From the NCBI RefSeq assembly GCF_900290235.1, contig NZ_OLMK01000068.1, forward strand, positions 62,001 through 126,000: DNA of 64,000 nt, given 5' to 3'. The notes under the pieces were generated by a model. That model ran no database searches, was not told the origin of the DNA, and saw only the letters and a list, made by a program, of their open reading frames with translations. Position 1 is the stretch's first letter. Every line of letters starts with the position of its first letter. Shown one piece after another: positions 31,930-40,705 of the stretch. The DNA is from Streptomyces sp. MA5143a (GTDB lineage Bacteria; Actinomycetota; Actinomycetes; Streptomycetales; Streptomycetaceae). The translations under genes were made by a program, and so were the position numbers.

Positions 31930-34922
31930 GACTGCACCGGCTCGACATCACCGCCTTCGGCCCCTTCGGCGGCACCCAGTCCGTCGACTTCGACGACCTG
32001 TCGGCCGCCGGCCTCTTCCTGCTGCACGGCCCGACCGGCGCCGGCAAGACGTCCGTCCTGGACGCCGTCTGCTACGCCCTGTACGGCTCGGTGCCCGGCG
32101 CCCGCCAGAACGGCCAGGGGATGACCCTGCGCAGCGACCACGCGGACCCCGCGACACGCACCGAGGTCCGCCTCGAACTGACCGTCGCCGGGCGCCGGCT
32201 GGAAATCACCCGGCAGCCGCCCTGGGAGCGGCCCAAGAAGGGCAAGCGGCAGGGCACGACGGTCGACAAGGCGCAGAGCCGGCTGCGGGAGTACGACGCC
32301 GCCGCGGGCGCCTGGAAGGACCTCAGCCGGTCCCACCAGGAGATCGGCGAGGAGATCACCCAGGTCCTCGGGATGAGCCGGGAGCAGTTCTGCCAGGTGG
32401 TGCTGTTGCCGCAGGGCGATTTCGCGCGGTTCCTGCGGGCCGACGCCGAGGCCCGGGGCCGACTGCTCGGACGGCTGTTCGATACCCAGCGTTTCGCGGC
32501 CGTCGAGAAGCGCCTCGCCGACCGGCGCCGGGCCACCGAGGCACAGGTCCGCGAGGGCGACACCGACCTGCTCGCCGACGCCCACCGTATGCAGCAGGCC
32601 GCCGGCGGCGACCTCGCCCCGCCCCAGCTCGCACCGGGCGATCCGGGACTCGCCGAAGCCGTCCTCGCCTGGGCCGCCGTCGCCCGCAGCACCGCACGGG
32701 AGCAGCTCACCATCGCCCACTGCGCGCGGGCCGCGGCCGAGTCCGCGCATACGGCCGCCGAGCGCGACCTGGACGACGTACGCGAGGTGGCCCGGCTCCA
32801 GCGGCGGTTCGCCGAGGCGCGGGAGCGGGCCCGGCAGCTGGAGGAGCGGGCCGACGCCCACCGGGCGGACCGCGAACGCATGGAACGCGGCCGCAAGGCC
32901 GAGGCGGTGGAACCGGCCCTCGCCCTGCGGGACGAGGCCGAGACCGCGCACCGCAGGGCGAGCGCGGACGAGGCACGCACGCGTGCCGCCCTGCCCGCGG
33001 ACCACGCCGACGCGGGCGCCGCCGGGCTCGCGGCCGCCGCCCGGAAGGCGTCCGAGGAGCTGGGCGGGCTCGCGTCGGCCCGCCGCGCCGAGCGGAAGCT
33101 GGCCGACCTCCTCGCCGAGCGCGCCGAACTCGACGGCGAGGAGCGCGCCGACGAGGACGTCCTCCAGGACGCCGAGGGCTGGCTGGCCGACTGGGACACC
33201 GTACGGGCCGGGCTACAGGCCCGCGTCGAGGCCGCCCAGGAGGCCGCCACCCGGGCCGAGCAGCTCGCCGTCCAGCGCGAGCCCGCCGAGAGGCGGCTGC
33301 GCGCCGCCCGCGACCGGGACCGGCTCGAACGGGACACCGACGAGGCGCGGGTGGACGTGCTCCGGCTCGCGGAGCGTGCCGGGGACGCGCGCACCCACTG
33401 GCTGGACCTCAAGGAACAGCGCCTGAACGGCATCGCCGCCGAACTGGCCGCCGAACTGGTCGACGGCCGGCCGTGCGCCGTCTGCGGCGGCACCGACCAT
33501 CCCGCGCCCGCCCGCAAGGACGCCGGGCACGTCGACCGTGAGGCGGAGGAAGGGGCGCTCACCGCGTTCCAGCGGGCAGACGAGGAGCGAGCCGAGGCGG
33601 AACGGCGGCTCGGGGAGCTGCGGCGGGCGCTGGCCGCCGCGAGCGCGGAGGCCGGTGACACACCGACCGACCGACTCGCCGCGCTGGCCGAGGAGGTGGA
33701 GCGGGACTACGCCCGCGCCCGGCGCGGCGCCTCGGACCTGCATCCCGCGCAGGAGGCGCTGCTGCACGCCGAACGGGAGCGCGACCGGCGGGCCGCCGCA
33801 CGACAGGAGGCGGCGGTCCGGGCCGCCACCCGCAACACCCGTCGGGACACCCTGGAGCGGGAACGGGCCGCCCTGGAGGAGGAGTTGACGCAGGCCAGGG
33901 GCGAGGCCCGGAGCGTGGCCGAGCGGGCCGGGCAGCTGGAACTGCGCGCCACCCGGCTCGCCGAGGCCGCCGAGGCCGTGCGCGCCGCCGACGACACCGC
34001 GCAGCGGCTCAAGGACGCCGACGCACGCCTCGCCGACGCCGCCTTCCGCGCCGGGTTCGACACACCGCAGGCCGCCGCCGCGGCACTCCTCGACGCGGGT
34101 GCCCACCGGGACCTGCAACGGCGCCTCGACGCCTGGCAGACGGAGGAGGCCGCGGTGCGGGCCGTGCTCGGCGAGCCCGAGACGGCCGCCGCGGCCCAAC
34201 GGCCCTCCGCCGATGTCGCGGGCGCCGAGCGGGCCGCCGAGGCCGCCGCCCGGCGCCTCCAGCGGACCGTGTCCGCCTGGGACGAGGCCGAGCGGCGCGG
34301 CGCCGCGCTCGACCGGCTGTCCGCGCGGGCCGCCGCCTCCGTACGGCGGCTGGCACCGCTGCGGGAGGAGTACGACCGTGTCGCCCGTATGGCGGGACTC
34401 GCCGCGGGCACCGCCGCGGACAACGAGCGCAAGATGCGCCTGGAGGCGTACGTCCTGGCCGCCCGTCTCGAACAGGTCGCCGCCGCCGCGACCGTACGGC
34501 TCCAGCGGATGTCCTCCGGCCGCTACACCCTCGTCCACTCCGACGACCGGTCCGGACGCGGGCGCAGTGGGCTCGGACTGCACGTCGTCGACGCGTGGAC
34601 CGGCCGGGAGCGGGACACGGCCACGCTCTCCGGCGGTGAGACGTTCTTCGCGTCCCTCGCGCTGGCGCTGGGCCTCGCCGACGTCGTCACCGACGAGGCC
34701 GGCGGCGTACGCCTCGACACCCTCTTCATCGACGAGGGGTTCGGCAGCCTCGACGACCAGACCCTCGACGAGGTCCTCGACGTCCTCGACGCGCTCCGCG
34801 AGCGGGACCGCAGCGTCGGCATCGTCAGCCATGTGGGGGACCTGAGGCGACGGATCCACGCACAGCTGGAGGTCGTGAAGGACAGGTCGGGGTCGGTCGT
34901 ACGGCAGCGTACGACGGCCTGA
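31926..34922 (+). CDS. sbcC: Exonuclease subunit SbcC
   Basis: A 998-residue SMC-like ATPase, Rad50 type. Walker A is GPTGAGKT (35-42); long coiled coils follow, interrupted by the zinc hook C517-A-V-C520; then come the ABC signature LSGGE (901-905) and Walker B LFIDEGF with D936-E937. It pairs with SbcD as the ATP-dependent clamp that opens palindromic DNA ends. It ends 9 nt from the convergent Lrp gene. Confidence 0.97.
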   Translation: MRLHRLDITAFGPFGGTQSVDFDDLSAAGLFLLHGPTGAGKTSVLDAVCYALYGSVPGARQNGQGMTLRSDHADPATRTEVRLELTVAGRRLEITRQPPWERPKKGKRQGTTVDKAQSRLREYDAAAGAWKDLSRSHQEIGEEITQVLGMSREQFCQVVLLPQGDFARFLRADAEARGRLLGRLFDTQRFAAVEKRLADRRRATEAQVREGDTDLLADAHRMQQAAGGDLAPPQLAPGDPGLAEAVLAWAAVARSTAREQLTIAHCARAAAESAHTAAERDLDDVREVARLQRRFAEARERARQLEERADAHRADRERMERGRKAEAVEPALALRDEAETAHRRASADEARTRAALPADHADAGAAGLAAAARKASEELGGLASARRAERKLADLLAERAELDGEERADEDVLQDAEGWLADWDTVRAGLQARVEAAQEAATRAEQLAVQREPAERRLRAARDRDRLERDTDEARVDVLRLAERAGDARTHWLDLKEQRLNGIAAELAAELVDGRPCAVCGGTDHPAPARKDAGHVDREAEEGALTAFQRADEERAEAERRLGELRRALAAASAEAGDTPTDRLAALAEEVERDYARARRGASDLHPAQEALLHAERERDRRAAARQEAAVRAATRNTRRDTLERERAALEEELTQARGEARSVAERAGQLELRATRLAEAAEAVRAADDTAQRLKDADARLADAAFRAGFDTPQAAAAALLDAGAHRDLQRRLDAWQTEEAAVRAVLGEPETAAAAQRPSADVAGAERAAEAAARRLQRTVSAWDEAERRGAALDRLSARAAASVRRLAPLREEYDRVARMAGLAAGTAADNERKMRLEAYVLAARLEQVAAAATVRLQRMSSGRYTLVHSDDRSGRGRSGLGLHVVDAWTGRERDTATLSGGETFFASLALALGLADVVTDEAGGVRLDTLFIDEGFGSLDDQTLDEVLDVLDALRERDRSVGIVSHVGDLRRRIHAQLEVVKDRSGSVVRQRTTA

Positions 34923-34931
34923 TCGGGGGCG

Positions 34932-35387
34932 TCAGCGACCGAGAGGGCGACGGGGGAGTGGTGAGGAGTACACGACGCTGGTCGTGACGGAGCCCAGCGA
35001 ACCGATCTTTCCCGACACCTCCTCCAGGTGCCGCATCGAACGGGCGGTGACCTTGATCACGAAGCAGTCGTCGCCCGTGACGTGGTGCGCCTCCAGAATC
35101 TCGGGGGTGACGGCCACCAGGTCGTGGAACGGCTTGTAGTTGCCGTTGGGGTACCTGAGGCGCACGAACGCCAGGATCGGCAGACCGAGCCGCTCCGGTT
35201 CCACCACGGCCGCGTACCCCTGGATGACGCCCGCCTCCTCCAGCCGCCGTACCCGTTCGGTGACGGCGCTCGCCGACATCGACACGGCACGCGCCAGATC
35301 GGCGAAGCTCGCCCGCCCGTCACGCTGGAGGACTTCGAGGATGCGCCAGTCGGTGGCGTCCGGCGCGTACGGGGAATTCACGGTCAT
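34932..35387 (-). CDS. Lrp/AsnC family regulator, divergent from rhodanese
   Basis: A 151-residue Lrp family protein: HTH (ATDWRILEVLQRDGRASFADL, broken; SMSASAVTERVRRLEEAGVI) followed by the RAM/AsnC effector domain (FHDLVAVTPEILEAHHVTGDDCFVIKV). It probably regulates the divergent rhodanese-like gene 160 nt away in response to an amino acid. No Shine-Dalgarno is seen; CTATCT lies 7 nt before the ATG. Confidence 0.9.
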   Translation of the reverse strand: MTVNSPYAPDATDWRILEVLQRDGRASFADLARAVSMSASAVTERVRRLEEAGVIQGYAAVVEPERLGLPILAFVRLRYPNGNYKPFHDLVAVTPEILEAHHVTGDDCFVIKVTARSMRHLEEVSGKIGSLGSVTTSVVYSSPLPRRPLGR

Positions 35388-35547
35388 GGGGGAGAGATAG
35401 CAGGGGATTCCCCGGCCGGGCAAGGCCCGGACCGTGGAACGCCCCTTCAGGAAGGTGATCGCCGGCCGTAGATTTCTGGTCGGCGGGGCCGGACGGCGGC
35501 CCTGTCGAGGAGTCGGCCGCAGCGCCGGGCAGAGAGAGGCCCCCGAG

Positions 35548-36027
35548 ATGACCACCACGACCGCCGTGAACCCCGTCCTGAGGGTCGCCCCCGCCGCCCC
35601 GGCCGAGGCCGCCGCGTATTTCCGGGCCGGCCTCGTCTTCCACGCGGACGTATCCGACGTGGCCGCCGCGCTCGCCGCCGACGGCGACCCCGGCTTCGTC
35701 GTCCTCGACTCCCGGTCCACCGAGTCCTGGGACCAGGGGCACATCCCCGGCGCGGTCCACCTGCCCACCGCCCTCATCCCCGAGCAGGCCGAGCAGCTCC
35801 TCGACAGGTCCGTGCCTGTCGTCACCTACTGCTGGGGCCCCGGCTGCAACGGCGCGACCCGGGCCGCCCTCGCCCTCGCCGAACTCGGCTTCCAGGTCAA
35901 GGAGATGCTCGGCGGCTTCGAGTACTGGGCCCGCGAGGGCTTCGCGTACGAGACCTGGGAGGGCGCCGGGCGGCGCGCGGCGGATCCGCTGACGGCGCCG
36001 GTGGACGCGGAGGACTGCGGCTGCTGA
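35548..36027 (+). CDS. Rhodanese-like sulfurtransferase
   Basis: A 159-residue single rhodanese domain. Landmarks are FVVLDSRSTESWDQGHIPGAVH and the active-site loop VVTYCWGPGCNGATRAA, whose first Cys would take sulfane sulfur. A Cys-Gly-Cys tail (AEDCGC) ends the protein. It transfers sulfur from thiosulfate or persulfides to an acceptor, or acts in thiol redox. It is divergent from an Lrp-type regulator; a trans-sulfuration enzyme 3.3 kb to the right has the same arrangement. Confidence 0.9.
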   Translation: MTTTTAVNPVLRVAPAAPAEAAAYFRAGLVFHADVSDVAAALAADGDPGFVVLDSRSTESWDQGHIPGAVHLPTALIPEQAEQLLDRSVPVVTYCWGPGCNGATRAALALAELGFQVKEMLGGFEYWAREGFAYETWEGAGRRAADPLTAPVDAEDCGC

Positions 36028-36127
36028 CCGGGCGGCGGCGCCTTGCCCCCACCTGCTGCTGACACTCTGTCAAGAAGCCTGTCCACCCGGTGAGTTGCTC
36101 GACAAGGTCGACATGTAACTTCTGGGC

Positions 36128-36652
36128 ATGGCTCGTCATGCGGATTCGGTGGTTCCAGGTGTGGTGCGGTGGGTGGAGTCGGCTGCCGGACCTCTCATAG
36201 CCGTGCCGGAAGCGGTCCTGCCGTTCTGGGCGGGCGCCGACGGCGACGAGACGTCCTCCGACTACGACCGCGCCTGCGACGTCGCCGGCCACGCGGGGCT
36301 GCTGCCCGTCGGCGACACCCGCGCCCTGGTACTGGGCGGTGAACCGGCCGCCACCGCGTACCTCCCCGAGCACGGCCTCTTCGTCCGCCGGTACGCGGCC
36401 GGCGCCGAGGCGCGGCTCCTGGCCGAGGTGGCCGCCGCCCTCGACGACGCCGTGTGGGAGCCCGCACTGGAGTGGCGCGTGCCGGGACCGCTCGTCCTCT
36501 TCGACGCGGCCCGCCCCGGGCGTGCCGCCACGCTGTCCGGCCACGCGCGGGTGGAGTTGGCGCCCGGACGGTACGGGGTCAGCGCCGCGTACGTCCCGAC
36601 GGGGCCGTGGGCGGGGCTGCGTCTGGCGCGGGTCGGACCGTCGGCGGGCTGA
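36128..36652 (+). CDS. Imm21-like immunity family protein
   Basis: A 174-residue protein whose start (VRWVESAAGPLIAVPEAVLPFW, broken) and DYDRACDVAGHAGLLPVG resemble the Imm21 family, which are immunity proteins of polymorphic toxin systems. No toxin, WXG100 or Rhs gene is nearby, so it may be an orphan immunity gene or have another role. A G-rich heptamer array begins 10 nt after the stop. The family assignment is by eye. Confidence 0.6.
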   Translation: MARHADSVVPGVVRWVESAAGPLIAVPEAVLPFWAGADGDETSSDYDRACDVAGHAGLLPVGDTRALVLGGEPAATAYLPEHGLFVRRYAAGAEARLLAEVAAALDDAVWEPALEWRVPGPLVLFDAARPGRAATLSGHARVELAPGRYGVSAAYVPTGPWAGLRLARVGPSAG

Positions 36653-36662
36653 TCCTGGTCGG

Positions 36663-36725
36663 TCGGGGGTCGGGGGTCGGGGGTCGGGGGTCGGGGGTCG
36701 GGGGTCGGGGGTCGGGGGTCGGGGG
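36663..36725 (+). repeat. Heptanucleotide array TCGGGGG x9 and 20-bp tandem pair
   Basis: Nine perfect TCGGGGG units, then degenerate TCGAGGG units. Two perfect 20-bp units CGGACGGAGGCCGTGGCCGG follow at 36751-36770 and 36771-36790. Regular G5 tracts could form G-quadruplexes. The array fills the convergent spacer between the Imm21-like and DUF885 genes, where a terminator would be expected. Confidence 0.9.
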
Positions 36726-36847
36726 TCGAGGGTCGAGGTTCGGTAGTCGGCGGACGGAGGCCGTGGCCGGCGGACGGAGGCCGTGGCCGGAGGTCGGGGT
36801 GGGCGGCCGGGCCCGGTGGCGCGGTCGGTGGGCCCGGCGCGCTCGGG

Positions 36848-38539
36848 TCACAGCTGGGAGAGTTCGTCCACCAGGTCGTCCAGGCCCAGGGAGCCCTGGG
36901 AGAGGGCGGCCATGTGCCAGGCCTTGGCGTCGAACGCGTCGCCGCGGCGCTGTCGGGCCTTCTCACGGCCGAGCAGCCAGGCCCGCTCGCCGAGCTTGTA
37001 GCCGATGGCCTGCCCGGGGATGGTCAGATAGCGCGTCAGCTCGCTCTCCACGAAGTCCGCCGGGCGGCTGCTGTGGGAACCGAAGAACTCCTCGGCCAGC
37101 TCGGGGGTCCAGCGCTCGCCCGGGCGGAAGGGGGAGTCCGCCGGGATCTCCAGCTCCAGATGCATCCCGATGTCGACGATGACACGGGCCGCGCGCATCA
37201 TCTGCGCGTCGAGATAACCGAGCCGCTCCTCCGCGTCCTTGAGGAAGCCCAGCTCGTCCATGAGCCGCTCCGCGTACAGCGCCCAGCCCTCGGCGTTGGC
37301 GCTGACCCCGCCGATGGTCGCCTGGTAGCGGGAGAGGTCGTCCTTGACGTACACCCACTGCGCGAGCTGGAGGTGATGGCCGGGGACGCCCTCGTGGTAC
37401 CAGGTGGACACCAGGTCGTACACCGGGAAGCGGGTCGCCCCCATCGTCGGCAGCCAGGTGCGGCCCGGGCGGGAGAAGTCCTCGCTCGGCGCCGAGTAGT
37501 ACGGGGCGGCCGCGCCACCGGGCGGGGCGATGCACGACTCCACCTTCCGCACCGGCTCCGCCAGGTCGAAGTGGGTGCCGTCGAGGGCCTCGATCGCGCC
37601 GTCCATCAGCGACTGGAGCCATGCGCGGACCTCGTCGACGCCCTCGATGTGCCGGCCGTGCTCGTCAAGATGCGCCAGCGCCACCCACGGCGTCCCGGCG
37701 CCCGGAAGGATCTTCTCGGCCTCCTGCCTCATCTCGCCGAGCAGTCGGTGGAACTCCGACCAGCCGTACGCGTACGCCTCGTCGAGGTCGAGGTCCGCCC
37801 CCGTGAAGTAGCGGGCCAGCCGGGCGTACCGCTCGCGGCCCACCGTGTTCGGGGCGCCCTCGATCGCCGGGGCGTACACGTCGCGCATCCAGTCACGCAA
37901 CTCCGCCACGGCACGTGTCGCCCCGCGGGCCGCCTCGTCCAACTCGGCGCGCAGGGACTCCGGGCCCTTGGACGCGAAGTCCTCGAACCAGCCGCGCCCC
38001 GCGCCGTCCGTGTCCGCCCACTCGGTGAGCTGCCCGATGAAGGTCGTGGTCGGCCGGGGAGCCGCATACAGCTTGCGGTCCAGGCCGAGCGCGAGCGACT
38101 CGCGGTACCCGGCGTACGCCGTCGGCACCGCCCGCAGCCGCTCCGCGATCGCCGCCCAGTCCTCGTCGGTCTCCGCCGGGGTGATGGTGAAGACCTCACG
38201 CACCTCGTGCGGCGGCGTCGCCATGTTGCCGACCGCGCGCAGATCCTCGTCGGCCTCGTGCACGGCGAGTTCGGCGGTGAGGCGCTCGCGCAGCAGACGC
38301 GCGCACCGGCGCTCGATGTCGCTGTCCGCGCCCGGACGCCGCTCCGCCTCGTCGAGCCTGGTCAGCGTCGTCCGGATCAGCTCCGCACGGGCCTCCAGAC
38401 CGGCGGGCGAGGTGTCCGGAAGCCTGCTCGAACTCTCCTTCACACCGAGGTAGGTACCGGTCAGCGGGTCGAGGGCGATCAGGTCGTCGACATACGCGTC
38501 GGCGACCTCGCGGGGCAGGGGACTCTTGATGTCAGACAT
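36848..38539 (-). CDS. DUF885 family metallopeptidase-like protein
   Basis: A 563-residue DUF885 protein, the usual length. The zinc-type motif HEGVPGHHLQ (an HExxH relative) lies about two thirds in, with the downstream acidic residue in NAEGWALYAERLMDELG and RVIVDIGMHL. It has no signal peptide, so it is probably cytosolic. Relatives are putative peptidases; the substrate is unknown. It ends at the G-rich repeat array; upstream on the same strand is a 25-bp tandem array. Confidence 0.9.
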   Translation of the reverse strand: MSDIKSPLPREVADAYVDDLIALDPLTGTYLGVKESSSRLPDTSPAGLEARAELIRTTLTRLDEAERRPGADSDIERRCARLLRERLTAELAVHEADEDLRAVGNMATPPHEVREVFTITPAETDEDWAAIAERLRAVPTAYAGYRESLALGLDRKLYAAPRPTTTFIGQLTEWADTDGAGRGWFEDFASKGPESLRAELDEAARGATRAVAELRDWMRDVYAPAIEGAPNTVGRERYARLARYFTGADLDLDEAYAYGWSEFHRLLGEMRQEAEKILPGAGTPWVALAHLDEHGRHIEGVDEVRAWLQSLMDGAIEALDGTHFDLAEPVRKVESCIAPPGGAAAPYYSAPSEDFSRPGRTWLPTMGATRFPVYDLVSTWYHEGVPGHHLQLAQWVYVKDDLSRYQATIGGVSANAEGWALYAERLMDELGFLKDAEERLGYLDAQMMRAARVIVDIGMHLELEIPADSPFRPGERWTPELAEEFFGSHSSRPADFVESELTRYLTIPGQAIGYKLGERAWLLGREKARQRRGDAFDAKAWHMAALSQGSLGLDDLVDELSQL

Positions 38540-38636
38540 GCGGACAATCTTGGTACGGCGACCGGTCGCCGTCAGCTGCTTGACCGGGTGTTGAGCCTTA
38601 CGGCGGCCGGATTCCGCTCACGGCGCAGCACCGGTA

Positions 38637-38763
38637 CCGCTCGGCGCCCGCAGCACCCGTCCGCTCGGCGCCCGCAGCATTCGTTCCGCTCAGCGCCCGC
38701 AGCGTTCGTTCCGCTCAGCGCCCGCAGCGTTCGTTCCGCTCGGGGCCGCAGCACCCGTTCCGC
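38637..38763 (-). repeat. Tandem array of five ~25-bp units
   Basis: Units of 24-25 bp beginning CCGCTCAGCGCCCGCAGC at 38637, 38661, 38686, 38711 and 38736, with a partial sixth at the AsnC stop. Two central units are identical. A more diverged copy lies just before the array. It separates the AsnC and DUF885 genes. Confidence 0.85.
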
Positions 38764-39252
38764 TCAGGCGGGCCGTTCGGCGTCCGGCGGGAGCAGCGGC
38801 CCGCACTCCCACTGCTGGAAGATCAACCTGGTCTCCACGCGCGCCACTTCGCGCTGCGACGTGAACTCGTCGAGGACCAGCCGCTGCAGATCCGCCATGT
38901 CCGCGACGGCGACATGCACGAGATAGTCGTCCGGTCCGGTGAGGTGGTACACGGTCCGCGACTCGGGCAGCGCCCGGATCCGCTCCACGAACGGCCCCAC
39001 CAGCTCCCGCCGGTGCGGCCTGACCTGAACCGACAGCAGCGCCTCCAGCCCCCGCCCGAGCTTGGCCGGATCGAGCCGCAGCTGATGACCGAGGATCACT
39101 CCGGAGCGGCGCAGCCGGGTCACCCGGTCCAGACACGTCGACGGCGCGACCCCCACCTGGGCGGCGAGATCCCGGTAGGTCGCCCGTGCGTCGTTCTGCA
39201 ACAGGCGCAGAAGGTGGAGGTCCACCGGATCCAGTACGACAGATTCGGCCAT
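38764..39252 (-). CDS. Lrp/AsnC family regulator, divergent from trans-sulfuration gene
   Basis: A 162-residue Lrp family protein: HTH (DLAAQVGVAPSTCLDRVTRLRRSGVI) and a RAM domain (HLTGPDDYLVHVAVADMADLQRLVLDEF, split). The C-terminus adds EWECG-like QQWECGPLLPP. TACGTT lies 6 nt before the ATG with no Shine-Dalgarno. It is 60 nt from the divergent PLP enzyme and is likely its regulator, sensing a sulfur amino acid. Confidence 0.92.
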   Translation of the reverse strand: MAESVVLDPVDLHLLRLLQNDARATYRDLAAQVGVAPSTCLDRVTRLRRSGVILGHQLRLDPAKLGRGLEALLSVQVRPHRRELVGPFVERIRALPESRTVYHLTGPDDYLVHVAVADMADLQRLVLDEFTSQREVARVETRLIFQQWECGPLLPPDAERPA

Positions 39253-39312
39253 TGTTCGAACGTAACACGGAGACCGACCCGTACCGCCCGGCCGATGTTC
39301 ACCCTGACGCCC

Positions 39313-40551
39313 ATGAACTCAGCGAGCACGCACGCGTACGACCCCGCACGCACCACGCCGAGAGCGCTGGACACCGAGGCCGTGCACGCCGGCCGCGACG
39401 ATCTCGCGCGCCAGGGCCTGCACGCCGCGCCCATCGACCTGTCCACGACCTACCCCTCGTACGACAGCCGCGGTGAGGCCGCCCGCATCGACTCCTTCGC
39501 CGTCTCCGGCGCCGAACCCGAGGGCACCCCCATCTACGGACGGCTCGGCAACCCGACCGTCGCCCGCTTCGAGACCGCCCTCGCCCGTCTGGAGGGCACC
39601 GAGAGCGCCGTCGCCTTCGCCAGCGGCATGGCCGCGCTGAGCGCCGTGCTCCTCGCCCGCGCCTCCCTGGGCCTGCGGCATGTCGTCGCCGTACGACCCC
39701 TGTACGGCTGCAGCGACCATCTCCTCACCGCGGGGCTGCTCGGCTCCGAGGTCACGTGGGTCGACCCGGCCGGCGTCGCGGACGCGCTGCGGCCCGACAC
39801 GGGTCTGGTGATGGTCGAGTCCCCGGCCAACCCGACCCTCGCCGAACTCGATCTGCGGGCCCTCGCCCACTCCTGCGGCTCGGTCCCGCTCCTCGCGGAC
39901 AACACCTTCGCGACGCCGGTCCTCCAGCGGCCCGCCGAGCAGGGGGCCCGGTTCGTCCTGCACAGCGCCACCAAGTACCTCGGTGGTCATGGGGACGTCA
40001 TGGCCGGGGTCGTGGCCTGCGACGAGGAGTTCGCCGGGCGGCTGCGGCAGATACGCTTCGCGACCGGCGGTGTCCTCCACCCACTCGCCGGCTACCTCCT
40101 CCTGCGCGGCCTCGCGACCCTCCCCGTGCGGGTCCGGGCGGCCTCCGCGACCGCCGCGGAACTGGTCCGCCGCCTCGACGCCGACCCGCGGGTGGCGCGG
40201 GTCCACTACCCCCGCGTCGGCGGCGCGATGATCGCCTTCGAGGTCCACGGCGACCCCCACGACGTCATCGCGGGCGTCCGGCTGATCACCCCCGCCGTCA
40301 GCCTCGGCAGCGTGGACAGCCTGATCCAGCACCCGGCCTCCATCAGTCACCGCATCGTGGACGAGACCGACCGCCGGGGCGCCGGGGTGAGCGACCGGCT
40401 CCTGCGGATGTCGGTGGGCCTGGAGGACGTGGACGACCTGTGGGCGGACCTGGACGGGGCGCTGGGCGCCACGGCCGACACCGCCACCACGGGGGTCGGC
40501 GTGGACGCCGAACGGCCTGCGGCGGGCGTGGGGGCGGCGTCCGGCCGCTGA
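39313..40551 (+). CDS. Trans-sulfuration family PLP enzyme
   Basis: A 412-residue Cys/Met metabolism PLP enzyme (cystathionine gamma-synthase/lyase, methionine gamma-lyase type). The PLP lysine is K221 in HSATKYLGGHGDVMAG; YGRLGNPTV, ESPANPTL and the FASGMAAL segment are conserved. Compared with typical enzymes the C-terminal domain is shortened after ATAAELVRRL. Which reaction it runs cannot be told. ATG 39313 was taken; ATG 39295 is also in frame. An Lrp-type regulator is divergent. Confidence 0.9.
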   Translation: MNSASTHAYDPARTTPRALDTEAVHAGRDDLARQGLHAAPIDLSTTYPSYDSRGEAARIDSFAVSGAEPEGTPIYGRLGNPTVARFETALARLEGTESAVAFASGMAALSAVLLARASLGLRHVVAVRPLYGCSDHLLTAGLLGSEVTWVDPAGVADALRPDTGLVMVESPANPTLAELDLRALAHSCGSVPLLADNTFATPVLQRPAEQGARFVLHSATKYLGGHGDVMAGVVACDEEFAGRLRQIRFATGGVLHPLAGYLLLRGLATLPVRVRAASATAAELVRRLDADPRVARVHYPRVGGAMIAFEVHGDPHDVIAGVRLITPAVSLGSVDSLIQHPASISHRIVDETDRRGAGVSDRLLRMSVGLEDVDDLWADLDGALGATADTATTGVGVDAERPAAGVGAASGR

Positions 40552-40642
40552 GCGGCCGTCGAGGGCCCGGGGCCGGACCGCTCCGGCCATCGGGCTCTGG
40601 GCCTGGAACTCCGGGGCGTGTGGCCCTGGGCCCGCGTCGCGA

Positions 40643-40673
40643 AGCGCGGGAGCCCGTCACCGGCTCCCGCGCT
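40643..40673. terminator. Bidirectional terminator, PLP enzyme / ACT-GNAT
   Basis: AGCGCGGGAGCC and GGCTCCCGCGCT form a perfect 12-bp stem with a 7-nt loop between convergent genes. Confidence 0.85.
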
Positions 40674-40705
40674 GTGTGGTGTGGCCCTCCCGCTGTCGGG
40701 GCGGG

